From positions 56,526,255 to 56,590,254 of the forward strand of contig OZ024933.1 of NCBI GenBank assembly GCA_964017235.1: a DNA stretch of 64,000 nt, written 5' to 3'. Position numbers and translations under genes: made by a program. Positions within the stretch are counted from its first letter, which is position 1, and each line of letters opens with the position of its first letter. Below, one piece after another: positions 27,701 to 42,700 of this stretch. This DNA comes from Sabellastarte sp. h YS-2021. Lineage: Eukaryota; Annelida; Polychaeta; Sabellida; Sabellidae. Below the pieces are notes generated by a model, which was not told where the DNA came from, searched no databases, and worked only from the letters and a program-made list of their open reading frames with translations.

Positions 27701-30700
27701 GTTTCCTAACAGTAACTATTTGTTGGAACCACCCAACTCAATGGCCAACGCAGAGATTCGACTTTAAGGTTATATAACAAGGTTAATCAGGCCATTGAAT
27801 CACAGTAGTCTGTACTACTGCCAATTTCTCACATGACCATATTGTTTACGTCATTACTTTTGTTGCAAGTAGAAGGATGGCTTGCGGGGAGGTGGAAGGG
27901 TATCCATGTGTTAGGAAATGGTGAGTATTTCTGATTAAAATTTAAATTACTAATACATTTTCAAATTTCATAGAGAATTACCCTTACCATTTCCTAACAT
28001 GAGCTGAATTCAACCTTGTACAGAGGAGGGAATTCTTTTAGACAACCACTACCTAGCCTACAACTAACATTGAAATTTACATGCATTCAAGATCATATAA
28101 AGTTCCAACATTCACAAAATACCATAAAAAATCCCTGAATGACAGTATGTAGTTACAGTCCTCACAAATGCTGACAATGTTTTTTGATGCAGTTGTATGT
28201 TGTAAATAGATGAAGATAAGTCAACACATCTACACTATAAACATCCAACAAGAACACAAGGACAAACCAAATTTGGAAGTGTCATCATAATACGTAATTC
28301 TTCTCAAGTCAGAATCAAGCCTACACTGCTGTCTAATAAAACAACATACAGTGTATCAGACATACATGCAAATGCATACAAATGTACAAATACAAGTATC
28401 AAACATATACTATATACCTATAAAGTAACAAAATGCTGATCATAAAGTGTAGGACTGAATATTCAAAGTCTGACAACCAGCCCACAGAGGTCTTTGACAT
28501 AGAAATTGGTAAAAGTGCTATGGAATTTCTAGTAATATTCATCCAAAATCTTATGTAAGAAAACCCCACCTTAAAAGTTAAAGGTGAACTGATAGGACAT
28601 ACATCATGAGCTTTGAGGTGACACAATCGATGAGACAATTGTCCTTTGAGATATCTTTTGTAAATTCTTCCTTAATAGCAATAAACATGTTTATGTTCTT
28701 TCATAAATATTTTGACCTATCAAAGTAGCATTTTAAAGCCGTTACAGAACAGAGAGACCTAGCTTGAGTCAATCTGTTGCCTAAACGAGACTTGAGAGCT
28801 GGATGACCCGCATGGCTTAATAGCATTAGGCCCTCCCGAAGCTTACCGATTCTTGGTTAAAAAGCAGTTGATGGAGCAAGAATAACTTTTGATCAACTCT
28901 CTTAACTAAGGGAAGAGTAGGTCCAAGCATGAATCTCACTTTTAAGTGAAAGTAAAAAAAGGCCAAAAATGTCTTGAAAATTAACAATTTCAAAAAAGCT
29001 TTTCCTGAAGGCTCAAAAGGGGTTGTTTGGTTAGAGCAAATAAAGCCAAAGACAAAGCCCAAGGATACATGGATCTATAAAAATGTGCAAAAAGTCTAAG
29101 CAACTCAAGACTTTTAGATACTTATTTACCCTTCAAGTCCAGGTCATCTGCAATTGCTGTTCTGTAACCAGCAATTATACTCTTTCTCTAAACAAGTAGT
29201 TAAGCAAATTTTCTACATCTGGAAAAGTGGGGTCTGAGATGTCCACCTAGCTCCCTTCACAGCACTTCCCAATATGACCCACCTTTGATTTATGAATTCT
29301 CCTTGAGGATCCTTGTAGTGGTTCTGTAGCTCATTTTGCGACTTCTTCGGGGAATCTTCCTGAATCTTCATTCAGCTAAATTAGGTTGCTGTGAACTCTG
29401 TTGCTGAATGGTTGAGTCAACAAGCTCATCCACAAGGGAAACCTCGGTGAATAGGTCCACTAGATCCCAAAACCAAGAAATCCCTTACCACCCTGGTGCA
29501 AAAATGATGATTCCCTGTTACAATTAATAAATTATGATTCTGCAAATATATTTTGAATCACCTGGGAGATCAAGGCCACTGGACAAAACACATAGCCGTC
29601 CATACCCTCCCAAGAGATGTTCAAAGCATCTGTTTACCAATCCTGGCTGTCTGGGACAGGAGACACATACACTGAAAGCTTGTGATTCAACTTTTATTGC
29701 AAATCCACCACCAGTTGATGCCAGCCATGGGATATTTGATTGAAAATTTGACCATTCAAAGCTCATTTGAATCACCTGTTTTTTTCTTGATAAAGCATCT
29801 GCTAAAACATTGAGATTCCCTGGGATGTCTTTTACCCAAATCTAAATCTCCTGGCATGATTCTCCAGATTAGTGCACACATCTTCTTTGAGTGGATGCCT
29901 CCCTATTTGTTCAGATAGGCAACAAAAGAAAATCAGAAGATTCTGATTTAGGAACTGATTTTCAAATGATTTAAAGCTAGAAACACTGCTTTTAGATCTA
30001 TAATGTTTATAAGGAGATTTGATTCCTCCTGATTTCATAGACAACTGTCTGTTTGATGCTTCACGTGGGCACCCAACCCCTTAGGGAAACATCTGTAAAC
30101 ATCCTTCTGATGGAGTGGTGAGACCTTCGTCAAATTTATGATAACTCCACCGCTGAAGATGACACTTGAGAAGCTGAGGATATTCAGAAACTAAGGTTAG
30201 CGCCAGTGAGTTGTGACATATCATTAGATTGGTTTTATATATGAAAAACCCCATGGAATTGTCTCCATTGAAGGCACGCCGCAAATTAAGGACATGAACT
30301 TCCTTGGAGTTGTGTGAGATTCTTTTAACATGGAAATTATTTTCCCTGGAGGTAATTTTTCCTTTTTTATTATTTATTTTTCTTTGACTAGGGTAAACTA
30401 ACCACATAGTTAGGCAGAATTTTTAGCACAGAAATTTAATTTGTTAAGTTGGGATACAATTTAACTTTTCTAGTTTGTGATCCGACTCAAAGTTTTGACA
30501 AACTTAACTAACCTATGAGTGTTCGCTTGGCATTGCTGTCTTGCCTTTTCTCTCAACCAAGAAGAATGGCAAAGCAGTGAACTGGTAGGATCAGTCTCCT
30601 ACATTGAAGAAAAGACATTTTCGAAACCTTGGCTGCATTGGTTTAAGAAAATATGCATCTGTGAGATCGAGTGAGGCCACCCACTCGCCTTCTTGTAGCA

Positions 30701-33700
30701 AATTCTGAATATTTTTGGCAGTTCCCATCTGACAATTAGATACACACAAATGCCTGACTTAAAATTATCAATGGTCACCATTTCTTTCCTCGTTTGGGGA
30801 CAAGAGATTATACAAATAGACATTAAAACCACAGGGATTTAACCTTTTGAACTAGTAATATACCTTTTCGTTGATCATTTGATAAACAGCTTCTATCAGA
30901 AACTGCTGTTTCTCCCTATCTGAGTATATAGATATGACATGGAGATCAGGCTTTGAAGTATAGGTAATAACCTTCCTTAAAAAGGCTCCAACATTGGGAA
31001 GGGCATTTTAAAAGTCATGTACCTGCCAAAAACTGAAGCTTCGAGGACACAAGCAATCTTTTTTCCTGCCACCGTTTCCTGTGAAAGACCTGGATGAATA
31101 TAATCTTCCTCTGTTACTTGATGAGGAGGAGGATCCACTAGTAATTATGGAGGAAGTGCCCTAAAACAGACTGATTGAAGAATGAGGATTTTGCAAACAA
31201 TCCTGTACACCAAGCAAATCATAAGTGATCTGCAGAGTTGAACCAGACATATGATTCAAGGAATGTTCTATTTACTGGTTAACAGTTCTACTACACATAC
31301 ATTTTCCATGGAATGGAAATGGGAGATGGATGTTGCAGTGATGTTCTTAAAAGCATCCGACAAGTTAGGAACTTGGGAACAGCAACATAGTGTGACAGAA
31401 TTGAAAAGTCGAACCACTTCATATTGCTCATGTCTGATCTGTGAAAAAAGACAGAAATGAACTCTGTCTGAAGAAATGGTCCTGGAACCTTTTTCTTGAA
31501 GCCATCCTGATCAATAGAGATACTTGAAGGCTCTGACTTTCTTAATAACTAACATTTTGAAATGAAATTGTCAGTGTCAGTAATGCCAATATCAAATCAC
31601 ATCTTAGTAATGAACAAATTGTCAAAATAACAAGGGTCCAGCTGCTTGTACTCCTGAGATAAAACATATCCCGACAAAGTGAAAAACAAACTCATTGATA
31701 GTTTGGTGATGTCAAAGCATCGACTGGTGTTGACAGTGTATAATGTCATACTGGGGTTTTCCCCCATGGAACATTTTGACAGTGCTCTCCTGTGGTACTA
31801 TCCCGTATTTATTCAAGCTCTTCTTACATTCATATTCAAGCTCTTCCCTATTCATAATCGTCCATAGAAAGTAATATGGCTAAAGCCACAAGTGAATCCC
31901 TCTTTCCAAAAGCCGACAGCCTGTTTGACAATAGAATCGCTTACAATGCCTATCCAGACAAGTGACCAGTGACCCGGAACCTACAGTTTGTATTAATCGA
32001 ATTGTCGTCTTCTTGGTCGAAATACTTTATGACGTCATGTTGGGGTTCCCTTCCAAGGAAAGTTTGGTAGCCTCTTCACAGAAGCATTCACCCTGATAGC
32101 AAATGTCTTCTACTGTCGAAACTCCTCATCCATAGAAAGTATGATGGCAGCGACCACAGGTGAATTCCTCTTCTTGATAGGAATGTTCTTCATTAGAGAT
32201 GTATGCTGCAAAATTATAGTTACCCATGCCTGGATATATTTAAACTACACGAATGACTAGCTATTAAATTTAAAATGTGAAACTTCCAAAATGATTATTT
32301 ACCTGTTCAACCATAACAATCATAGCCGAACAAGCCTGGTTTATATGAAACGACAGACTGGCTAGCTGTTTGAGGTTGTAGACAATCAAATTGTTGATAT
32401 CAACATCCATGAGAAGTCCATCCTTGTCGATAAACATATCTTGGAAGATGTAAATATATCATGTTTATAACGTCTGTATCATAGATGCCTTGAAAGAAAT
32501 TAATCCTTATAAATACTCAGAGAATAAAGAAAACCCTGGCAAAACTTGATCCAGTTCCTAAAGACGTCCTCACTGTTGATGGCTAGAAAAAAAATAATGA
32601 AGTAAGGGAATGTGGTCATGTGACCAATTGGCAGGAGGACGGTCTACTATGACTAAGTGGCCTGGTTAAGGTTGTTACATAACCTTAAATTCGCATCTCC
32701 TTTTTGGCCATCGAGTAGGATGACCCCAACAAATAGCTACTGTTAGGAAATTGTAAGGGCATTTCGCTATAAAATTGCATTTTTTTTTACAAATCTAGCT
32801 AACCCAAAGTAACCTAGTCTGAATCTGGATTGCACAGATTATGTGGATTGTCGTCTGTGAATTACGCCTAATACATTTTCCATATCTAACGTTTTCTATT
32901 TGTTATTTGAAAACTAGAACTGACATAGCACCCAGTTCACACAGTTTTATCCTGGTATCTTTGGCTAAATATGAGCCAAATATATTTAATGTAGTATCCA
33001 TCTAGTTTAGTTTGTATAAGTTGGAATGTATGTTTGGGTAGTAGGCATTCAATACAACATTGCTTTTGCAGTATGTTGCAGTTTAAAAAATGTTTGAAAA
33101 CCTTCCACGTCCTCTCTTGAGCTGTATTTAACTGTGTACATCTGAGGGGTGATGAGGAGGATAGAATGGCTATACGGGGTGGTTCATTTATAAACATGAA
33201 CAACCAAGATACAAGGTCTCTCCATGGATTAATGAGAAGGTTGTAAAGCAAAATTCAAAAATGAGCTGTTGTTACTTAACACAACTGTATGAACAGGCCA
33301 TTAAATTATACACACACTTGTAAAAATCATGCAACACATGGACAGTGTTATTTGTAATTTTAAAATATCCAAATTTTCAACAAAGGCATATCATTCTTGG
33401 TGTTATTCAACAGGCTATAACGTAATACAATCTTCATGAGTGATATATTTCTTCTGTATATGTCTAATGAGGAATGTTTTACTTTTATTATCCACCATTT
33501 TGTATGAATTATGGGTTAAATAACAGAAAATTAAAAGAGAGAATGCGAAAAGGCTGACAAAAAGCACAGGCAACAGTGAATATAAAAACTTCAATCTTTA
33601 ACTTGCAATAGCTCCTTTATTTCTGCATGGATTTTTATGCAACACACATGAGCAGAAGCGCTGTACAACGACCTTTATAATGATATGTAATACATATTTG

Positions 33701-36700
33701 TAGGGAACAGAGTTTCCGAGATTTTAGTGGAAAAACAGGAAGTTAACTACACAAATTATCCATGGTACGGAGGCGCCGGTATATAAAAAAATATATATAT
33801 CCAGGTCTGTATTTCCCCGTATTTAGGGCAAATATGTCGCGTGGTGGATAATAAAAGGGTATACCCCAAGCATATCTGACATGTAGCCAAAAGTATACCT
33901 GATATTCCTGTTCTGTGTGGCTACACTGCTCTAAATTAGTACCAGTAGTTAGATCATTAGCAGCGGCAGCTCGGAGGTAGATATGCACCCCAAGAAAATA
34001 GTACAAAGAACTTTCCTGAGAGGGTCTGTTCAAGGCAATGTTTGTGGTCATGTCACAGGCATCAGGGCTGGAGCCTTCAAATCCGGATATTACTGAAGGA
34101 AAACACATTAAAGAAAATAACAAAAATTTCAATAAATACATGATGTAAAAGCCATAGTTTTGCACTACCCAAATTTTTTTGGACAATTTACACGATAAAA
34201 GGAAAATAATTAAAAAATAGCATCGGGAATGCCCATACCCCACAGCCCGGGGTAATTAGTTTTGACACTATGAGATATAGAATAAATGAAACAGTATAAC
34301 GATCAGGAGACTTCCACAGCAAATGATGTCAGTTATGTAAAAGGTCCAAATAAAGTAAATGGAGAAAAGAACTTTTAGTGTGAGACAATATCTGCAAATT
34401 TTGAAGCTTAAAAATGTATTAATTGAAGTAAAGCTACCAATAGAAATTAAGTGAAATTAAACATAATAATCAGTTACAGCTATCCATAGGCAATGGCAAT
34501 CCATTTATGGCGAGTGAACTCACTTTGGCATAGCCAAGGTTAAATATAACACATGTGACTTAGCATACCTGCACCTCCAAGCATTGCCCAATCTCAGAAT
34601 CAACTTTCTACACATTCCTACAACTTTTTTTTCTTTTTACAGTTTCTGAGATATGGCCCAGGTCAAGGTCATTACAATAAGGTTGAATTAAGATAATTGC
34701 TCACCTACACGTTCTAAAACATGTCCCTAACAAATATCAACTTTCTACACCTTACAGTTTCCGAGATACAACCCAGAAAAGATTTTTAAGCTGAAGGTCA
34801 CTATGGCGAAAGTCAAAGGTCTGATCAAATTCATACCATGACACTGCATATCCAAACCCCAAACTAATGTCCATACCAAATATCAATCTTTTACATAGTA
34901 GACCTTTTAAAACAGAAGAAAATTACAGCTGAGGAGATGAGGTCAAGGACAAAATGGAATATTATTAATATTTATTAATATATACTCACTGCTGGAAGCT
35001 ATTCCAAAACAGTTGAGATTTAAAATTAAGAATGAAATATACAAATATACTGCAAACAAAAGATTTAACATAACACTTAGGAATAACGGAAATCACCAGA
35101 ATTACAAGCAGGGTAGTATATTCGGAAATAATCAGAGATGTTGTTAAATGTCATAAGAAGCATTTTGAGAACTATTGTCAATAGACACAGATAGATGTGA
35201 AACTTCAATTTTTATAAAAATAAGATGCGTGTGGACAAGGTTACATGCTATATTCAACCATTCTCTGTCAGTTTTTTCAAGCTTTTTACAACTGTCGCCA
35301 TTACTTTTCACTCGATAACTTTCGTAGAAAATACTAGCCTTGACATCGCAGGTTCATTAGTTTGTAAACAAACTGCTGTAGTAAGCTATTTCATGTACAA
35401 ACATATTTAGTTTCTGTGTGTTGGAATGTTTTTTGTTGATATAATACATCAGTCTGGCACAGTAAATTACCAAAATTAGCCTTGATAAGATTGTTGGTAT
35501 TTTTCCAAATAAAATATATATGTTTGAAGGGGAAATATAGTCAAACTGTCTTTTCATGTATCAACATTTTCAAAAGTATGCATTTTTCAGTGCTTTGAAT
35601 GCAATTTATTTGTGATGCTATAATATGTCAGTGTGTAACAATGAAGTACACAAATAGCCTTTGGAGACCTTTATATTACTCTCATATTAAAAAGTTATAG
35701 TTTAGGGAAGTAGGAACAAGTTTCATAAATAACACATGTATATGTATAGTACATACATGCTGGACCATTTTTATGTATAATTTGAATAGATTTTTCCTTG
35801 TTTTAAAAACTTATCTTACCACAAAATAATAATTAAATAAACACTGAATCAATATATGAGAGATTGGGCCCATGCAAGGATATGTAATGTTCACACTGTA
35901 ACCAGACCCATTGCAAGACTTTCAACCACAAAACCTATAAATATATCTGACTGTGTAGATGTTGTTCCAACCTCGGGTATTTTTTTTTTGAGGCAATGTT
36001 TAAACTATATAAGAGGTTAGCCTTCATGCAAGATATCTACATAACTGAAATTTACTTACATATACTTGAAAAGGTGTAATTAAAGAGTACTGTTTGCTTC
36101 TGACACCAATATATGTCAAAATATGTTGCATTAAATCCAAATAAATTCAATTCAGTTCCATTTACAACAATGCTGAGTGCAGTATTGGCCAGATCTGTCA
36201 AAATTCTTTAAAACGTTTAGTTTTGACTTTAATATTGCTACAGCTCATAGAATATTCAATAAAGTGTTTCCTTATATTATAGAATTTTACTGGTTTGGTA
36301 CTTTCTGACAAAGCCAACTGTGAGCTTTTGAATTGATACATGTACATTTGTACCTCACTGTAGATACTGTACAATGATCCTGTTTATCACAGTACACAGC
36401 TCTACACTTATACAAATCCCCTTTCTTGTGTTTTAACAAACATTAAAGCTGATATACAAGTTTTATGTTTAAAGGATTTAACAAAAATTGAAAAAAACTT
36501 TTTGGGCCAATATAACTTTTGAGTCCTTTGGATTTAAAACTTAGTCTAATGATCTATGGCTACAAATATAATTTCTGATAAGGCATATAGTCAAAAGAAC
36601 TTAATTTTATGGAGGTTTAAAACTCTGTTGTTTTGAACCACAGAAATCTTCTGATACATTTGAAACATGTTTGGAAAGCAGTCAAGATAATAATCCCCAG

Positions 36701-39700
36701 CTGATTTATTTAGTTAGCTGATTTTTATAATCTGTTCACCTCTGGTGAAAAGAGAAGGAAGTAAAGTTTATATAAAGTAAAATTTAGTAAAATTCTTATT
36801 TCAGTAAACCTCACTTTTATGTGTACATTTACAAGCATTTAGGGACAAGGGTAACAATTTTATCCTTTATTGGTCTGATCATTTCTTGTTCAATAATAGT
36901 TATTATATATAAAAAATAATTGGGGCTGGCTGCACATGAAGTCACTAGTTCCCAAGTAGTTTATATCTGAAGGCAGCAGAGGTAGATAAGTAGGGTTTAA
37001 ATGGATGATAATTAAGAATCTATTTAATCATGGTAATTTGTTTTTTTCCTGTTTAACCTCACTTTAAATGGCTATAACTTCTTATTTCTGGTCCAATTTT
37101 TATAATCTGTTCACCACTGTGTTCAATTTAATGAGCTGAACTCAACCATAATATGGTTCTTTCATGATCTTTCAACCACAGATATGAACTGTTACTCAAA
37201 AACAAACTCTCACCTGTGTAAATGTATTGATATTAAAGTGGCAGAATTTTCATCTAATGATACTGCCAAATGTGACATTGTTGATGTAATAACATTACAC
37301 CAATATACAATTTCAATATCATAACAATATTTGGAAATTTTTTATTTCAAATTGACTACTTAACAAAAAAAAACTCTATTTATTGCTACCACGAACCAGA
37401 ATATATAGTTGTAAAGCCATCATTGACGGATACAACTATTTGATGGATTTACAACCCCAGCCACTTCCTAAATAATTATAATTTAGATATTCAAATAAAT
37501 ATCCCTTTGTAGTGCTTCAATAAAATTAATAAACTTGGTGCAAATAACATAAAATACTATCACAAGTATAAACTGAAGATGTCTGACCTGAATATGATAA
37601 TTTGCTCATATCTTTCATAAATAATAATTAGTTGCTCATTAATGGATACAGCCCTTTATGAGACCTAGAACTTACTAGTTCTGGAATTTCATTTAGAGGA
37701 TCAGGACTAGAATAGTCATAATAAAGCCTTAAATAGGTGTATTTTCAATATCCTTTTTCTCATATATTACAACTTGTTTTCAATTTATTTTTCAAAAACA
37801 GAACATCTTTCTTGATGAAGTTTGAATTATATTCAACATAGCTTTATAGACTAATTTTTAAATAGAATATAGAAAAGTTTAAAATCTGATTAAGACATTA
37901 CATATTTTCAAATGAGATATGTAACCTAAAAATGTGAAAAATGAGATATAACTATGAAACTATTGCCTTAAAATCTAAGTAACAGTGTATCTTTTCACAG
38001 CTAGTGTGTGAGAGGCTGTCAAAAGTGATGTCATTTCCCCCTTCTTGCCACTTGTGTGTAGAGAGAGGAATTGTTTATCAGAGTGGAGATAAAAAGCTGT
38101 GTATTGCACACAACACAGCCTGCTGGTAGGTGTTTTTATGTGCATTCATCACAACTCCCTGTATATTTTCAAATATATTCAAGTTAATTTCTTTGCTTAT
38201 CTCCTTTAAGCATTTATCCATTTAACAAATGTAAATTCACAGTTTTCATGAAAAATGCTTCCTATGACCTTTAAAGAATCAACATCAATAGGAACCTGGT
38301 TAAACTTAATTCCCTTTCTGGGACAAATAGAATGGAATTCTGTGTTCACACTTGTGTACAAAATAACCTAAGAGCCGAATTAACAATCATTCAAGTTTTC
38401 AATAGAACTATTAACTGTTGCTATAATCTCTATTAATGGAAGATATCTCCCTGCATTTATTGCACTCAGACTGATACCATAGAGCATCACCTTTACTATT
38501 GCAGTGAGACAATGAATTTTCTGGAAGCTCACTTTTATAGTGTGTGAAATAATATTTGGACTTTTTATAACTTCCTTCAATGATGGGTATATAGAGTTTT
38601 TGTTTAACTATATTATATTGTTACGAAAAAGGTATATTAACAAAAGCAGATCTCACAGTCAGATTTTCTCTAACTTTACTTTTCTAGTAAAAGAAAAGTT
38701 AGAAATTCTGAGAATGATCTATAATCTAAATGAAAATCTAGAAATCTTAGAAAAGCACATTGACACCCTGCATAGCTATTTTGATTAATGAATATTCAGT
38801 TAAATGTAGTCTTACTAATAATGATGCATTGCGCTATGATTGAAAAAAAAATAAATGGTACTCTATTTTTCATATTTAGAAGAACTACTTCTATCTTTTA
38901 CACTGAAAGCCGGGTATATATAATGTAACGGGTACACTAGAATAATGAAACTTTTAGTTTAGTGTTATGGTAATAGGAAAACATAATCAGGTTGTATTCA
39001 GACCACTTTTATATTGTATGTTATTGTTTGGCTATACGTTATGATACAAAAGAGGCAATGAAATATTAAAAACAAAAGAAAGACTTACAGATACGGAGAT
39101 CTAGTCTGGACAAGATGTTAAAGGTCAAGGTCACTACAGCTAGCTCAAAGGTCAAATCAAGGTCACACCATGATGTTACAAACCTACACTTGCTAAATAA
39201 TGTCTCTACAAAGTATCAACTTCCTATACTTAATTACCAGTTTTCGAGATACAGTTCAGACAAGATTGTAAAAATCAAGGTCACTACAGCAAGGTAAAAC
39301 GTCAAATCAAGGTCACACCATGACATTGTATATCTACACCCAGTAGCAAAAATGTCACTACCAACTATCAACTTCCTGAGATATATCCTGGACAAGATTT
39401 TCTAGCTCAAGGTCACCAAGGAAGGTCAAAAGTCAAGTAAAGACACCACGACCTCGCACACACACCCTCTAAGCAATGTCCTTGCCAAGTGCCTAAACCT
39501 TATAGTCTCTGAGCTATAAACTGGACAATATTTTAAAGGTCAAGGTCACCACAACAAGGTCAAATGTCAAATCAAGGTCACACCATGATGTTGCATACTT
39601 ACACTCCCAACCAATTTCCCTACCAAGCTTCAATTTCCTACACATTATGGTTTCTGAGATATAGCCTGACAAGACTTTAAAGGTCAAGGCCACTACAGAA

Positions 39701-42700
39701 AAGTCAAAGGTCACATCAAGGTCACACTATGATGCTGCACATTTACATCCCCAGCTAATGCTCCTACCAAGTTTCAACTTCCTACACCTTACAATTTCTG
39801 AGATATAGCCTGGTTAAGATTTTAAAGGTCAAGGTCACTACAGCAAGGTCAAAGGTCGAATTAAGGTGACTTGAAACAGTTGCACATTTACATCCTTAAA
39901 CCAATGTCCCTAAAATATCAAGTTCCTACACCTTATGGTTTCTGAGATATAGCCTAGATAAGATTTTAAAGGTCGTAGTCACTAAAGCAAGATCAAAGGC
40001 TTAATCAAGGCCGTACCATGATGTTGCACACCTACACCCAGCAAATGTTCCCACCGCCTGGTCACCCGACATCCAGATCAAAGGCCTAATGCAAAAGCAC
40101 ACAGAAAAAGATATTGGAATTGTATGAGGAATTCTTCAGAAGTCTAGGAATTAGAAGGGTGTTTCCTCTGGAAAAATTGTCACAGATTTCGCATTTCACA
40201 TTATTTACTCTACATGCCAAGAAAAATAGGTCTGGTGTGGTTGCAAAAACGAGTTACCTTCATTGCACACTTCCCCAGTCATAGGACTCCTGCAGTCACA
40301 GGTGAAATTCATAAGACCATCAATACATGTCCCTCCATACTGGCATGGTGGTGGCCAGCACTCATCAGTGGCTAAACAGAAAGAGAAATATCAAATCGTA
40401 GAGCAAGCCAAGTGGGCCAATAAATAGGTTTTATATAATGATATATAATGATATCGCACAATAGTTAAAAAGTTGTGTTTTATTAAAAAATGTGCATTAG
40501 TTTAAATGCTGTAATCTCTTATTATCACCCGAAAATGTTTTTGATTTTACAGAATATTGTTATAGCAAATATTACTATGTCTAATTTGAAATATTCTGTG
40601 TAAAAGGGCCATAATATATCATAAAAATATTTTGATTGCATACAGAATTCAAATAATTAGTAAAATTATTCAAAAATAAATCACGACTTCCCAAAGCCAG
40701 ACTGATTGATTCTCTTTCTGTTATTCACGGCTGGAGTTCACAGACTGTAAAAATCATAGTCCTCCCACCCACGGAAGTCAGTGACAGACACAATGGAGGA
40801 ATTAATTTGTTTATTACTATATATCAATACATCCATGATAACTATAACTAATAGTATGTACAGTTAGTTATCACATTAATCCATAAAACAGAATGGTGTT
40901 GAACCCAGGGCTGATGAATGACGATCTGAGGGATTCAAACCCAGGAGACCAGAAAACAAGTCAACCACTAATGCCAAGTAGTGAACCACTAGGCCAGAAT
41001 GTTGACTGATGTGCTAGATAATAGCCCTAAGGGGAGATTATTCACTGATGTAAAGGATCAGCCCTAGATAAGTATGCATTGAAATACAAATACCAGGAAA
41101 GCATCTTATGTTCTACCATTGTTCAGTACATGCACAACCTCTTGATTATCACACTTTACTAGGACACCAAAATCTCTGATGGCCACAAGTATGTTAACCA
41201 TTTCTAAGTGGGTTATGTGCAAGTTTTCATAATGTTGACAATGGGGAGGTGATGCACTTTGTTGTCACACCTACCACCTAGACTAACTAGGCATGCATCA
41301 AGCTCCAAAACTTCTTGAATTGGTTTGTGGTCATAAAATGCAGTGCCATTGAAATGACATAGAAACTATTTAAACCATCTGATATCTCTTCTAAAGTCAT
41401 GAGTCAGAGTGATGCTTTTTACATCATGATATTACCCCAGTCATCTACCATCTGGCATATGCGTCACAACTTGTCTTCAGGAACAGAAATAGTGCGTTGT
41501 ATGGTGTCAGTCTCGACACACAGATATACAGCCTTAGTGCTGGATGGACATAGCTTTTTCTGGCTGATGTCAAGTCCTAGACAACACAACAAGTCAGATA
41601 AACATTGAATTGGCACAGACGCGACACTGGGCATGTGCACACCAACAAAATCGTCGATGTAGTTTATGACGCTGTAACCCATCTGACCCATACCAAAATG
41701 TACGGTGTCACTGATATGCTGAAAAATCTGCGTGCCGTGCCCCGAATGGCAGACACATATCAACGTATGTGATGTCATTCCAGGACAACCCCAATAAGTC
41801 ATAATCTGACTGGTCAAGTTTGACGTGACAAAATGCACAGCTGACGTAAATCTTGTACAAGTGGGCAGCAGTGCCCAGTCTAGTCAATTCAGATGTTATC
41901 CTCAGAGGGAAAAATGAGGGCAAAGTCCGTGACTAGGTAAGAATTTTTATCTAAACCGTCATTAACTGAAAAACCATGAGGCCATGACAAGTCAATTATT
42001 ACCCGCCTCTTGTCGGATCTGGATTTTTCTCAGATGAGAAATGGTGAATAGTGACAATTGTCAATCGGATTATCTGTAAATGGGCCCAGCATAGCACCAA
42101 AACCCATCTCTACTCTCAAATATGCTTCAACATGGAGGGGTACTGAACTGCAGAAGAATGATTTTTTTCTTTCAGAACACAAGGTATAGTTTATAGTCAA
42201 GAGGAAAACCAAAATTCTGAAGTTCAATGAGTTGTACATCCCAGTACCCCAGCAACATGTCTCTCCATGCTTGTAAATTAAACTGAGAATTCACAGGAAT
42301 TCTACAACCCAAGTAATTCAGGCTTCTACTACCTTCAATTAGTTTATGCAATGTGAAGGGGTCAGTCACAGTCTCAGATACAAGATCATTCACATTTGGC
42401 ATAATAAAATCAGATAATGGCACAAATCCAAAGTCAAAATCAGATTGACTATGCCATTCATTTTATATCTGTCTCACCTTTGCAATGGAATAAATCCTCA
42501 AATTTCTTTTTCTCTGTCACATTCAAAAACTTTTCATCACCCACATTAAGTATAGGTTAATGGCCAAGTAAGTGTCCAATATTGGAAAATAATGGCCTGT
42601 TTACGAGGTCCCGAAGGGACCGAGTCAACAGTCCATTATTTTCCAATATTGGACACTTATGAGGCTATTAACCTATTTAAATTACACCTTTTCTTTAATT

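Larger units (their letters stand above)
27689..32770 (-). mobile_element. DIRS-like tyrosine-recombinase retrotransposon, degenerate
   Basis: Left end 27690-27880 and right end 32580-32770 are inverted copies; both contain TTTCCTAACAGTA(A/G)CTATTTGTTGG, AAGGTTAT(A/G)TAACAA and TCACATGACCA on the appropriate strand. Near the left end, at 27905-28005, a short palindromic segment repeats the terminal motif in both orientations, as the internal complementary region of DIRS elements does. Minus-strand fragments between are gag-like, RT and RNase H, in the expected order. The recombinase part (about 28.1-29.5 kb) is too decayed to prove. Confidence 0.68.

Noticed and set aside
29534-29743. 69-aa plus-strand frame
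   Set aside because: Antisense shadow of the DIRS-like remnant.
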